Shown piece after piece: positions 27,168 through 35,128 of a stretch of 64,000 nucleotides of DNA. Below the pieces are notes generated by a model. The model had not been told where the DNA came from and did no database searches. It saw only the letters and a list, made by a program, of their open reading frames with translations. Numbering within the stretch: the first letter of the stretch is position 1; every line of letters starts with the position of its first letter. Source of the stretch: Paraburkholderia graminis C4D1M (GTDB lineage Bacteria; Pseudomonadota; Gammaproteobacteria; Burkholderiales; Burkholderiaceae). The stretch is from positions 186,001 to 250,000 of the forward strand of contig NZ_ABLD01000002.1 of the NCBI RefSeq assembly GCF_000172415.1, read 5' to 3'. Both the position numbers and the translations under genes were made by a program.

Positions 27168-28057
27168 TTGAGTCCCAATGCCTTCATGTATTTGCTGCCC
27201 GCATTCGAACCGTTGCCCGGCCGGTAATTGAGCCGCTGCGAAAGCTCGTCGGCCGCGCGGCGCACCTTGTCCACGAGGCCGCTGTCCAGCAGCGATGCGT
27301 CGATTTCCTGGCGCGGAATCGTCGTCGTAATGACCGCGACGATGCGCCCCGTGTCATTGCGCACCGGCGCGCTGACAACCGAAATGCCGCGCTCGAACGA
27401 CGACTCGCTGATCGCGAAACCGCGCCGCGCGTCGTCGCGAATCCGTTCGTAGAGGTCGTCTATCGTCGCGGGCGTCTGTCGGGTGAAACGTTCAAGTTCC
27501 GGCTCGGGATAAAGCTTTTTCAGTTCGTCCAGCGTCATGTCGCCCATCAGGACCTGACCGTGCGTCGTTGCATATGCGGGCAGGCGCGTGCCGACGTTGA
27601 CCTTCACCGAACTGAAAATCGGCGCGTGGCTCTGCGCCTTTGCGACGAAAACGACATCGCGTCCATCGCGAATCACAATGTGCGCGGTGAGACCCGTTTC
27701 GTCGCGCAAGGCTTCGATGATCGGCAAGCCGAGGTCGGTCAATTCAAGCGAGCTCAGATATTCGAAGCCGAGGCGCAACACGGCGACGCCGAGTCGATAG
27801 TTACGGTCTTTATCCGCGCGTTCGAGAAAGCCGAGCGATTCCAGCGTTTGCAGCAAGCGGAAAACTGTCGTGCGAGGAATCTTCAGGCGTCGCGACAATT
27901 CCGGCGCGCCGAGAACCGGCTCGCGCGGTGAGAATTCGGTGAGGATCTTCAAACCGCGTTCCAGACCGGGCACGCGGTAACTGCTATCGCTGTTGCTATC
28001 GCTGCTGTCGTTGCGGTCTTCGTCCGCGTCGCGCTCGTTGAGGGTGTCGGGCGTCAT
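27164..28057 (-). CDS. IclR-family transcriptional regulator (in-operon)
   Basis: A 297-residue IclR regulator. After a low-complexity Asp/Ser head (about 28 residues), the winged HTH spans residues 30-90 (VPGLERGLKILTEFSPREPV, LSRRLKIPRTTVFRLLQTLE), and the effector domain follows (GLTAHIVIRDGRDVVFVAKA, and FAISESSFERGISVVSAPV). It is very similar to the IclR at 33604 along its whole length. Its start codon directly abuts the hydrolase stop, so it is made with the pathway it presumably controls. The probable operator is the 7-6-7 dyad at 32093-32112. Confidence 0.9.
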   Translation of the reverse strand: MTPDTLNERDADEDRNDSSDSNSDSSYRVPGLERGLKILTEFSPREPVLGAPELSRRLKIPRTTVFRLLQTLESLGFLERADKDRNYRLGVAVLRLGFEYLSSLELTDLGLPIIEALRDETGLTAHIVIRDGRDVVFVAKAQSHAPIFSSVKVNVGTRLPAYATTHGQVLMGDMTLDELKKLYPEPELERFTRQTPATIDDLYERIRDDARRGFAISESSFERGISVVSAPVRNDTGRIVAVITTTIPRQEIDASLLDSGLVDKVRRAADELSQRLNYRPGNGSNAGSKYMKALGLK

Positions 28058-28960
28058 TCATTGGCTCCGTTGTCCGGCGCTTGCGCGGCAGAACGTGTCG
28101 ATGATCGCGGTGTACGCGGCGCTTGCTTCGATATAGCCGGCGTGCCCCGCGCGTGGCACGACTTGCAGTTGGGTGTCCGCGGCGAGCGCGAGTCGCTCGC
28201 AGGCCGCGGGTGTCGTAATGGTGTCGTCCGCGCCGACCGCGATATGCAGGCGGCCGTTATAGCGGCCCTTCAACCGCGCGAGGTCGCTGGCGAGGTCCGC
28301 GTTGGCGAGCAGATGCGTGGCCCGCGCGTAGCCGTGCGGAATCACACGCGACATATTCCAGCGCACCCATGCGCGCGCTTCGTCGCTTGCATGCGCGGAC
28401 AACATATTGGCGCTGCGCTTTTCCGCGAGACCTTGCGGGCCGAGCTCGTTGAGCATCGCGAGCCGTTGATCGCGCTTCGTCTCGCGCACTTCCGCGGAAG
28501 CCGCGCCGTAGCCGCCGGCCGGCGACAACAGCAACAGACCCGCCACACGCTGCGGATGCATCGCGGCAAACGAACCGGCGATGATCGCGCCGAGCGAATG
28601 ACCAACCAGCACGCAACGTTCGATGCCGAGCTTTTCCAGCCATTCATAAAGCACGTTTGCGTAGTCGGTGGCTGCGGGAGAAGCGGCGGGAACCGCCGTC
28701 GATTCGCCATAACCCGGCGCGTCCCACGCCAGCACGCGACGGCTCGCGCTCAATGCCTCGAACTGCTGCACCCACGAAGCCGCGCCCGAGCCGATACCGT
28801 GCAGCAACACGAGCGGCAATGCATCGCTCGTCTCGCATGCTTCGCGATAACTCAGCACGCGCTGCGATGCCAGTTCGACCTGCCGCGCAGGAAAGCGCGC
28901 AACGCGTGCTTCGAGCGTGGCGTGTGAAGCTGCGGCGGTAGCGGACGGGACTGCGGACAT
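28058..28960 (-). CDS. Alpha/beta hydrolase (meta-cleavage product hydrolase-like)
   Basis: A 300-residue alpha/beta hydrolase. The nucleophile elbow is GHSLG with S122, the oxyanion strand is LPLVLLHGIGSGAASW, the acid lies in HIAVGADDTITT and the catalytic His in VPRAGHAGYIE. The cap pattern and the H-G-I-G-S-G start resemble C-C bond hydrolases of meta-cleavage pathways, which fits a location in an operon with an extradiol dioxygenase. An ester or lactone hydrolase cannot be excluded. RBS AAGGAA precedes the ATG. Confidence 0.82.
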   Translation of the reverse strand: MSAVPSATAAASHATLEARVARFPARQVELASQRVLSYREACETSDALPLVLLHGIGSGAASWVQQFEALSASRRVLAWDAPGYGESTAVPAASPAATDYANVLYEWLEKLGIERCVLVGHSLGAIIAGSFAAMHPQRVAGLLLLSPAGGYGAASAEVRETKRDQRLAMLNELGPQGLAEKRSANMLSAHASDEARAWVRWNMSRVIPHGYARATHLLANADLASDLARLKGRYNGRLHIAVGADDTITTPAACERLALAADTQLQVVPRAGHAGYIEASAAYTAIIDTFCRASAGQRSQ

Positions 28961-28993
28961 GATTTCCTTCGTGGACGTTTTGACGAAAAGCGC

Positions 28994-29521
28994 TTAGCGC
29001 TTGAGCGCGGCGAGCGGCGAATCCGGCGGATACGTCGGCGTAATCGGCTTCGGCGAACCGAGCATCACGCACATCAGCGCGTCTTCTTCGCCGATGTTGA
29101 TCTCCGTGCGATACACGCCCGGCGGCACCGAAATGAGATCGCGCTCGCCGAGCACGGCTTCCCACGTTTCGCCGTCTTTCTCGCAGATCACTTTCATCTT
29201 GCCGCGCAGCACGAAGAAAATTTCTTCGACATCCATATGAATATGGCTCGGGCCGATGTTGCCGGCCGGAATCACCATCGTCGAAAACGTGAAGCCGCCT
29301 GCGGGCACTGTGTTCGAATCTTTGGCGACACCTGTGCCGCCCGTGCCGACGTAGCGCATTTGCGCGCGGCGATACTTCGGGTCGTAGTCAGCCTGGAATT
29401 TCAGCGCGTCCCAGTCGTAGCGACGCGTTTCAAAGCGCGCGACGCGGCTGTCGAGCCACTGCGCAAAGCTCGCGTCCGTGGGTTGGTCCCACGATTTGCG
29501 TTCGATATCGGCGTCCGCCAT
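28994..29521 (-). CDS. Cupin-domain protein
   Basis: A 175-residue single-cupin protein. Metal-site motif 1 is GPSHIHMDVEEIFFVLRGKM (two His plus Glu) and motif 2 lies in ISVPPGVYRTEINIG, where the usual His is not apparent. The first 60 residues (SWDQPTDASFAQWLDSRVAR) are an alpha-helical extension. In aromatic operons such cupins are ring-cleaving dioxygenases, isomerases or metal-binding accessory proteins; the assignment here is open. RBS AAGGAG lies six bases before the ATG at 29521, which excludes the long upstream frame. Confidence 0.8.
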   Translation of the reverse strand: MADADIERKSWDQPTDASFAQWLDSRVARFETRRYDWDALKFQADYDPKYRRAQMRYVGTGGTGVAKDSNTVPAGGFTFSTMVIPAGNIGPSHIHMDVEEIFFVLRGKMKVICEKDGETWEAVLGERDLISVPPGVYRTEINIGEEDALMCVMLGSPKPITPTYPPDSPLAALKR

Positions 29522-29547
29522 CTCTTTCTCCTTTCGATTCGACAAGA

Positions 29548-30315
29548 TCAATTCATCACGAAGCCGCCGTTCACCGGCAGCAACTGGCCGGTCACGAAGC
29601 GCGCGGCATCGGACAAGAGGAACAGCACCGGCCCGGTCACGTCGTCGGGCACTTGCGCACGCGTCAGCGCACGGCCTTGCAGGTAATACTGATGACGCTC
29701 GGCGGGCACATACGCGGTCGCCTCGACTTCGGTGAGGCCGGGCGCAATCGCGTTGACGGTCACCTGATGCGCGCCGAATTCGCGTGCGAGCGAGCGCGTC
29801 ATCGAGATCACGGCGCCCTTGCTCGCCACGTACGCGAGCAACTTGGGCGCGCCCCACATCGCCGTGTCCGATGCAATGTTCACGATGCTGCCGCGGCCCG
29901 AGTCGCGCAGATAAGGCAACGCGGCGGTGCTCATCAACCAGGTGCCGCGCACGTTCACATTCATTACGGCGTCCCAGGTATCGACGGAAAGCTCGTCGGC
30001 AAACTTGCCGCCCGAGTTCGTGATGGCCGCGTTGTTGATCAGCGCGTTGATGCCACCGAGTTGCGTCGCCGCTTGCTGCGCGAATTGCGCGATGCTTTCG
30101 GGGTTGGCCAGATCGAGCGGAAGGTACGTCGCCGCATGGCCTTCGCCAGCAAGCGATGCCGCCAGCGCGCGTCCTTCGTCGTGCAGCACATCGCCGAATA
30201 CGACTTGAGCGCCGGCTTGCACCAAGGCCCGCACGAACGCCGCGCCGAGACCGCGCGCGCCGCCCGTCACGAGGACGCGCCGGCCGCTGAGCATCGCGGG
30301 CGCGTCGTTATGCAT
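29548..30315 (-). CDS. SDR family dehydrogenase (putative cis-diol or hydroxyacid dehydrogenase)
   Basis: A 255-residue classical SDR with all catalytic residues: TGGARGLG cofactor loop, NNAA, NIAS with the catalytic Ser, and YVASK. In a Rieske oxygenase operon, the usual job of such an SDR is to rearomatise the cis-dihydrodiol to a catechol with NAD+. The start ATG at 30315 overlaps the stop of the oxygenase alpha gene by eight bases, linking its synthesis to the oxygenase. This supports, but does not prove, the cis-diol dehydrogenase role. Confidence 0.85.
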   Translation of the reverse strand: MHNDAPAMLSGRRVLVTGGARGLGAAFVRALVQAGAQVVFGDVLHDEGRALAASLAGEGHAATYLPLDLANPESIAQFAQQAATQLGGINALINNAAITNSGGKFADELSVDTWDAVMNVNVRGTWLMSTAALPYLRDSGRGSIVNIASDTAMWGAPKLLAYVASKGAVISMTRSLAREFGAHQVTVNAIAPGLTEVEATAYVPAERHQYYLQGRALTRAQVPDDVTGPVLFLLSDAARFVTGQLLPVNGGFVMN

Positions 30316-31387
30316 GGTTCTGGCCCGCTGCTTCGGTTTGCGCGGCTTGCGCCTGATGCGCTTCCAGGGTAGCAAAATCCTGTTGCGCGCGCTGACGCAG
30401 CATGCGCCGCACACGCGTCATGCCCACATCGTGCTGATAGAGAAACTCATGCTCGCGCGCATTCGGCGCCATGCTTTCGAGCACATAGCGGTCTTGCTCC
30501 AGCACGGCCCAATGCAGACCTTCCAGGCGATTGCGATACATGAAGCGCCACGCGTCGCGCTGCCAGCCCTGCACCTTGCGGGTACGCCAGAAATAAACCT
30601 GGCAATTGTTTTCGTCGACGGGAACCGCGAAGCCGATGATCCCGAAGTTGCCGCCGGGGCCGAACTTCTTCTTGTACGGAATCGCGAGGCGCATCCACAG
30701 GCAACCGGTTTCGCCGAGTTCGACCCAGTCGAAGTTCACGTCGCGCTGGCCGACCTTTTCGAACATCAAACCGGTTTCGGTTTTGCGCACGCGCATGTCG
30801 GCCTGCTTGTCGCCTTCGGCCATCGAATGCGAAGTCGCGTGCAAATAGGCGCCGTGCATCGGGTCCATCACGTTGTCGATCGCGTACTGGTAATTGCACT
30901 TCCAGTTCGACATGCAGAGGAAGCTCGCGTATTCGTCGCCGACCAGTTCTTCCGGCAACTTGAGCGGCGCGGGTTCCTTATGAGCGTCGTCGCCGAACCA
31001 GAGGAAGATCGCGCCCGCGTGTTCTTCGGCCGGATACGACTTCACGCACTTCTGGCCTTCAAGCGGACAGTTCGACACGGCCGGCACTTTAGTGACGGTG
31101 CCGCCGCCGTTGATTTCAATGCCGTGATACCAGCACGCGACGCTGCCGCCGAGATTCCAGCCGAGCGACAGACGCGCGCCGCGATGCGGGCAGCGGTCTT
31201 CGAGCGCGTGGACTTTGCCTTCCTTGTCGCGCCACAGCACGATCTGATCGCCAAGGCGCGTGATGCCGATGGGCGCATCGCCGACTTGCCAGCTCGGCGC
31301 GACGGGATACCAGTAGTTGCGCAGGCCGCGATCCAGGTACGACTGGATGGGATCGGCTGCGGGTTGACTTGTAGCGGGGGACGTCAT
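30308..31387 (-). CDS. Rieske non-heme iron oxygenase, alpha subunit (catabolic operon)
   Basis: A 359-residue terminal oxygenase. The Rieske cluster ligands are C66/H68 (CPHRGARLS) and C85/H88 (CWYHGIE). The catalytic iron segment is DNVMDPMHGAYLHATSH, with the bridging Asp and two His. No beta subunit gene exists nearby, so it is an alpha-only (phthalate/vanillate or carbazole-class) enzyme. Together with the ferredoxin at 31755 and the reductase at 20091 it forms a three-component system that inserts oxygen into an aromatic ring. RBS GGAG lies eight bases upstream. The substrate is not deducible. Confidence 0.9.
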   Translation of the reverse strand: MTSPATSQPAADPIQSYLDRGLRNYWYPVAPSWQVGDAPIGITRLGDQIVLWRDKEGKVHALEDRCPHRGARLSLGWNLGGSVACWYHGIEINGGGTVTKVPAVSNCPLEGQKCVKSYPAEEHAGAIFLWFGDDAHKEPAPLKLPEELVGDEYASFLCMSNWKCNYQYAIDNVMDPMHGAYLHATSHSMAEGDKQADMRVRKTETGLMFEKVGQRDVNFDWVELGETGCLWMRLAIPYKKKFGPGGNFGIIGFAVPVDENNCQVYFWRTRKVQGWQRDAWRFMYRNRLEGLHWAVLEQDRYVLESMAPNAREHEFLYQHDVGMTRVRRMLRQRAQQDFATLEAHQAQAAQTEAAGQNHA

Positions 31388-31441
31388 GAAGAGACTCCGG
31401 ATGCGAATGCGGACGCAGTGAGCGTGGTCGAAAAAGCGCGC

Positions 31442-31753
31442 TTATTCGGCGAGCAGACGAAATTCGGCGGCGAGGCGTTCGGCGTTCCACGCATTGCCTT
31501 CCGGCGTGCGAAAGCCAATGCCATTCAAACCGTCGACGACTTCCTGCAACTCCACCGCGCCGGCTTCGAAAACTTTTTCAAGCGCATCGCCGAAGTCGTT
31601 TTCGTATTGCGTCGGCTCGGCCTTGCGCGTTTGCCAGATGAAGTTTTCCGTCTCGCCCGGCTTCTCGATCACGCCCTTGCCGGCGACGTTGTTCGGCTGC
31701 GGCGCGAGCCACGGCTTCAGAAAGGGATTGAAGTTCACGGCTACTTCTCGCAT
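31442..31753 (-). CDS. Small recombinase-like HTH-domain protein in oxygenase operon
   Basis: A 103-residue protein: MREVAVNFNPFLKPWLAPQP, a basic middle with NFIWQTRKAEPTQYENDFGD, and a C-terminal helical part (ALEKVFEAGAVELQEVVDGL, then GIGFRTPEGNAWNAERLAAE). The last 45 residues read like the recombinase HTH domain in which a gapped W-x-x-x-x-V follows a G-x-x-T-x-x-G-x-x-W motif. It lies between the Rieske ferredoxin (one-base gap) and the oxygenase alpha gene, so it is always made with them. It may be a small oxygenase accessory subunit or a DNA-binding regulator. RBS AAGGTGGA precedes the ATG at 31753. Confidence 0.68.
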   Translation of the reverse strand: MREVAVNFNPFLKPWLAPQPNNVAGKGVIEKPGETENFIWQTRKAEPTQYENDFGDALEKVFEAGAVELQEVVDGLNGIGFRTPEGNAWNAERLAAEFRLLAE

Positions 31754-31754
31754 G

Positions 31755-32069
31755 TCATTCCACCTTGATCTGGATTTCTTCACCGGCGAGGCGCACCGAA
31801 TACGTCTTCAGGTCGCGGCCGCCGGGCTCTTTCAGGCACTTGCCCGTCGGAATGTGAAACACGGCTTCGTGCAGCGGGCATTCGACCGTGTCGCCGTCGA
31901 TAAAGCCCTGCGTCAGCAGCGCGTATGCATGAGGACAGACGTTTTCGAGCGCATAGAGCGCATCGCCCACCTTGTAGATGCCGATTTCCGTGCCGTCGAG
32001 CTTGAACTCGAGCGGCGCGTCGTCGGACAGGTCGCCGGCATGGCCGGCGCAGCGCCATTGTTCAGTCAT
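31755..32069 (-). CDS. Rieske-type [2Fe-2S] ferredoxin of the oxygenase system
   Basis: A 104-residue soluble Rieske ferredoxin with ligands C45/H47 (CPHAYALL) and C64/H67 (CPLHEAVFH), the BphA3/NdoA class. It shuttles electrons from the FAD reductase (20091) to the oxygenase alpha subunit (30308). It is the first gene of the 14-gene leftward operon. RBS AGGAGAAGG precedes the ATG, and the predicted promoter and operator lie 24-88 bases upstream. Confidence 0.92.
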   Translation of the reverse strand: MTEQWRCAGHAGDLSDDAPLEFKLDGTEIGIYKVGDALYALENVCPHAYALLTQGFIDGDTVECPLHEAVFHIPTGKCLKEPGGRDLKTYSVRLAGEEIQIKVE

Positions 32070-32092
32070 TTCTCGCCTTCTCCTGAAGCTCT

Positions 32093-32112
32093 ATGTTCCA
32101 TCTAAGGAACAT
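32093..32112. promoter_or_regulatory. Perfect 7-6-7 inverted repeat, candidate IclR operator
   Basis: ATGTTCC-ATCTAA-GGAACAT lies just inside the expected transcript start of the catabolic operon (about 17 bases past the -10 hexamer and 24 bases before the ferredoxin ATG). Dyads with GTTCC/GGAAC arms are common among IclR-type operators. Two IclR genes flank this promoter region, so repression by blocking transcription is likely. Confidence 0.65.
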
Positions 32113-32129
32113 CAGTTCGTGTATGGATA

Positions 32130-32157
32130 ATTATAGGAGTGACTCTAGCCGCGACAA
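32130..32157 (-). promoter_or_regulatory. Sigma70 promoter of the 14-gene catabolic operon
   Basis: On the minus strand, a consensus -10 TATAAT (32135-32130) is separated by 16 bases from -35 TTGTCG (32157-32152). It points at the ferredoxin gene and is followed by the 7-6-7 dyad. Confidence 0.72.
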
Positions 32158-32323
32158 ATAAAAATCTCAAGCGTTAGGGGAAAACACTGACGGTCACTAA
32201 CCACGCCCGGCATTGCTCCGGTCGGCACACACCGCCGCAACGCTTTGCCGGCGCGGTTTCGGCCGTAAAACCAGCGCGTCCGACGAAGCCCAGACTCGGG
32301 TTTCTACGGACACCGAAAATTTA

Positions 32324-32351
32324 TTTTGACCACTTTCGAAGTCACTATACT
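32324..32351 (+). promoter_or_regulatory. Predicted porin promoter
   Basis: -35 TTTTGA (32324-32329), 16-base spacer, -10 TATACT (32346-32351), 149 bases upstream of the porin GTG. Just downstream, TTTCCA and TGGAAC half-sites (32351-32356 and 32380-32385), facing each other 23 bases apart, and two CCATAGG copies resemble the IclR half-sites of the divergent operon, suggesting shared control. Confidence 0.5.
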
Positions 32352-32499
32352 TTCCATAGGCGATACACACGCCCATAGGTGGAACACAAAGCGCGGCAGA
32401 TTTGGCGGCTCGACCAAAGCTGCATCAACCCAAAAAGCAAGCGATCAGGGACGACGAAACTGGCCCGAGCCACGCGTCGTGTGATCAGGAGAACCAACG

Positions 32500-33573
32500 G
32501 TGAAGCACATCATTGCAGCCGGTTTGACGGCAATCTGCGTAACGACAGGCGCATGGGCGCAGAGCAGCGTGACGCTGTACGGCAGCCTGGATGCCGGCAT
32601 CGCGTACATCAGCAACGTGGGCGGCCACGCGAAGTGGATCGAGGAACAGGGCAACATGCAGCCGGACCGCTGGGGCCTGAAAGGCGTCGAAGATCTCGGC
32701 GGTGGGCTCAAGACGATCTTTCAGCTGGAGAACGGCTTTTACACGAACACCGGCGCGTTCGCGAAGGCGGGCACGCTGTTCAATCGGCAGGCGTTCGTGG
32801 GTTTGAGTTCGGACAAGATCGGCACGCTGACTTTCGGCCATCAGACGCCGTTCAGCTTCGACGTGCTCGGTCCGCTCAGCACCGCCTATCTCGCGGCGAG
32901 CTGGTATGCGTTCCATCCGGGCAATATCGACGAACTCGCGGACACAGGCGTCGTGCCGTTCGACAACTCGGTGAAGTTTCGCTCGGCCACATTTAACGGC
33001 TTCAGCGTCGGCGCGATGATGGGTCTGGGCAACACGACGAACTTCTCGACCGGCAAGACGCTGAGCTTTGCGCTTAGCTATGCGAACGGTCCGTTCAAGG
33101 CCGGCGCGGCGTATGCGAACGAGCACAACCGCACGCCGTCGATCGTCACCACGGGCATCACCAGTTTCCAGGGCGTGCCCGCCGCCAGCTACAGCGCGGA
33201 CAAGGTGCAAAACATGGGCGCGGGCGCGTCATACCAGTTCGGCAAGCTGCTCGTGCACGGTCTCTATACGCGAGTGAAACTGGAGTCGGCCGGGCACTCG
33301 GACACCTATCAGAGCTACGACGTCGGCGCGAATTATCAGTTCACGCCGTTTAACAGCGTGTCGGGCGGCGCCGCGACTACCACGCTCGCCGGGCACCGCT
33401 GGACGCAGTTCGAGATCGGCGACATCTACGCGTTGTCGAAATCGACGCAACTGTATGTGAATGCGCTCTACGAGCGTGCGGGTTCGAATACCGACGCTGC
33501 GTTCTTCACTGCGGGCGTGTCGAGTGGCCGCAACCAGACGATCATTCTGACGGGCATCCACCACTCGTTCTGA
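32500..33573 (+). CDS. Gram-negative general porin (outer membrane)
   Basis: A 357-residue porin of the Burkholderia/Neisseria Porin_4 family. It has a signal peptide (MKHIIAAGLTAICVTTGAWA), mature start QSSVTLYGSLDAGIAYISN, the RWGLKGVEDLGGGLKTIFQLENGF motif (shown here as two overlapping parts of strands 2-3) and C-terminal Phe (GIHHSF), required for BAM assembly. It forms a 16-strand trimeric pore. The GTG start has AGGAG eight bases upstream. It is divergent from the oxygenase operon and probably admits its substrate. Confidence 0.93.
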   Translation: MKHIIAAGLTAICVTTGAWAQSSVTLYGSLDAGIAYISNVGGHAKWIEEQGNMQPDRWGLKGVEDLGGGLKTIFQLENGFYTNTGAFAKAGTLFNRQAFVGLSSDKIGTLTFGHQTPFSFDVLGPLSTAYLAASWYAFHPGNIDELADTGVVPFDNSVKFRSATFNGFSVGAMMGLGNTTNFSTGKTLSFALSYANGPFKAGAAYANEHNRTPSIVTTGITSFQGVPAASYSADKVQNMGAGASYQFGKLLVHGLYTRVKLESAGHSDTYQSYDVGANYQFTPFNSVSGGAATTTLAGHRWTQFEIGDIYALSKSTQLYVNALYERAGSNTDAAFFTAGVSSGRNQTIILTGIHHSF

Positions 33574-33603
33574 GCGGAAGATCGGAATCTCGGAACCTCC
33601 GAA

Positions 33604-34587
33604 CTAGCTCGCCGTCACCGGTTTGCGGCGAGCCTGCGACGCGGTAGGGTCGTCCGCGCGCGGACGATAGCCCAGCCGCTCCGACAATTCGAGCGCGGCC
33701 TGGCACACGGCGCTAATGAGCGGCTCGCGCTCCTCGCTCTCGCCGAGATCGGAACGCGGAATCGTTACCGTCAACGCGGCGGCGATCTTGCCGCTCTGGT
33801 CGCGCACCGGCGCGCTCACTACTGAAATGCCCCGCTCGAACGACGCCTCGCTCAGCGCATAGCCGAGCGCCGCGCTTTCGCGCACTCGTCCGTACAGTTC
33901 TTCGACAGTCGCGGGCGTGCGTTCGGTGAATCGTTCGAGCTGCGGCTCGGGATATAGCTGACGCAGTTCGTCGAAAGTGAGATCGCCCATCAGCACCTGG
34001 CCATGCACCGTCGCATGCGCGGGCAGACGCGTGCCGACGTGCACCTTCACCGAACTGAACATGGGCTCATGAGTTTGCGCTTTGCCGACGAACACCACGT
34101 CGCGCTGATCGCGAATCAGCAGATGCGAACTCAAACCGGTGACGTCGCGCAGACGTTCGAGAATCGGCGTGCCGACGTCGGTCAATTCCAGCGAGTTGAG
34201 ATATTCGAAACCGAGCCGCAGCACCGCGACGCTCAGCCGGAAATAACGGTCGCCGTTGACGCGTTCGAGAAAGCCGAGCGCTTCGAGCGTCTGCAACAGA
34301 CGGAAGGTTGTGGTGCGCGGAATGCCGATGCGCCTGGACAATTCGGGAGCGCCGAGCACAGGTTCGCGCGCGCTGAATTCGGCGAGGATACGCAGGCCGC
34401 GCTCGAGGCCCGGCACGAGATAAGTCGAGCCACCGGCGCTGTCTTCGTCCGCGCCGCTTTCCTGCGCCGAAGGCATGACATCGTCCTGCGAAACCGGCGC
34501 TGCCGCAGCGCGGGGCCTGGTCTGCTTGCGTGCCGCTCCTGTCTGCTCTTCTTTTGCCATCTTGGCTGCCGTTTTTCTGCTGTTCAT
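33604..34587 (-). CDS. IclR-family transcriptional regulator (paralogue at operon head)
   Basis: A 327-residue IclR regulator that is closely similar over its full length to the in-operon regulator at 27164 (for example VPGLERGL, REPVLGAPELSRR, SSVKV, VGTRLPA, RGISVVSAPV). It differs mainly in a longer basic/Ala N-terminal head of about 58 residues. The HTH is at about residues 60-120 and the effector domain follows. It is convergent with the porin gene (30-base gap) and may compete with or complement the other IclR at the divergent promoters. An internal ATG at codon 10 is an alternative start. Confidence 0.9.
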   Translation of the reverse strand: MNSRKTAAKMAKEEQTGAARKQTRPRAAAAPVSQDDVMPSAQESGADEDSAGGSTYLVPGLERGLRILAEFSAREPVLGAPELSRRIGIPRTTTFRLLQTLEALGFLERVNGDRYFRLSVAVLRLGFEYLNSLELTDVGTPILERLRDVTGLSSHLLIRDQRDVVFVGKAQTHEPMFSSVKVHVGTRLPAHATVHGQVLMGDLTFDELRQLYPEPQLERFTERTPATVEELYGRVRESAALGYALSEASFERGISVVSAPVRDQSGKIAAALTVTIPRSDLGESEEREPLISAVCQAALELSERLGYRPRADDPTASQARRKPVTAS

Positions 34588-34700
34588 CGAGGTCAGATCA
34601 GCATGATAGCGTCTTTGCGGTGCTATGCTTTGATGCGGTTCGCTGCGCGAGGCCTCGTAGCCGCGCCTTCGTTCCGCTCAAGCGTCCGGAGACTACGCTC

Positions 34701-34988
34701 ATGCCTAATTCCGTGCAGATTCAGGTTGCCGATTCGCATCTCTATCCTGGCTGCGCGGTGCACATCGCGCACTTGCCGGAGCCGGCGCGAGCGGCCGCCG
34801 CGATCGTCGAATTCGCGGATGGCTCGGGCGCTCATGCCACCTGTCATCTGCGGGCGCACGACGAACTCGAACTGACCGTCGACGGTTACGCGACCCAACA
34901 GCGCCATCCGGTCAATTCAAGGCATTGGCTGCTGTTTGCCGTCGATGCAACGCACAACAGTTGGCGCGTGAAGCGCCGCTTGCCTTAG
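34701..34988 (+). CDS. Hypothetical small protein
   Basis: A 95-residue protein starting MPNSVQIQVADSHLYPGCAV, with a beta-strand-rich pattern and His/Cys residues (HLRAHDELELTVDGYATQQR) but no recognised domain. GGAG lies nine bases before the ATG. It is divergent from the IclR gene by 113 bases. Codon use is like the neighbours, which supports coding. Function unknown. Confidence 0.5.
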   Translation: MPNSVQIQVADSHLYPGCAVHIAHLPEPARAAAAIVEFADGSGAHATCHLRAHDELELTVDGYATQQRHPVNSRHWLLFAVDATHNSWRVKRRLP

Positions 34989-35128
34989 TTGCCGCTCAGT
35001 TGCCGCTTAGCTGCGCCTTAGCTGCAAACCCCCGCCGCACCATCAGCACGATCGTAGCTTTCGCCGGCGTCTCGCGCGCCGCCCCGAGCCGCATTTGACG
35101 CTCGTCACGCCCACCTGGGAACCGACCG

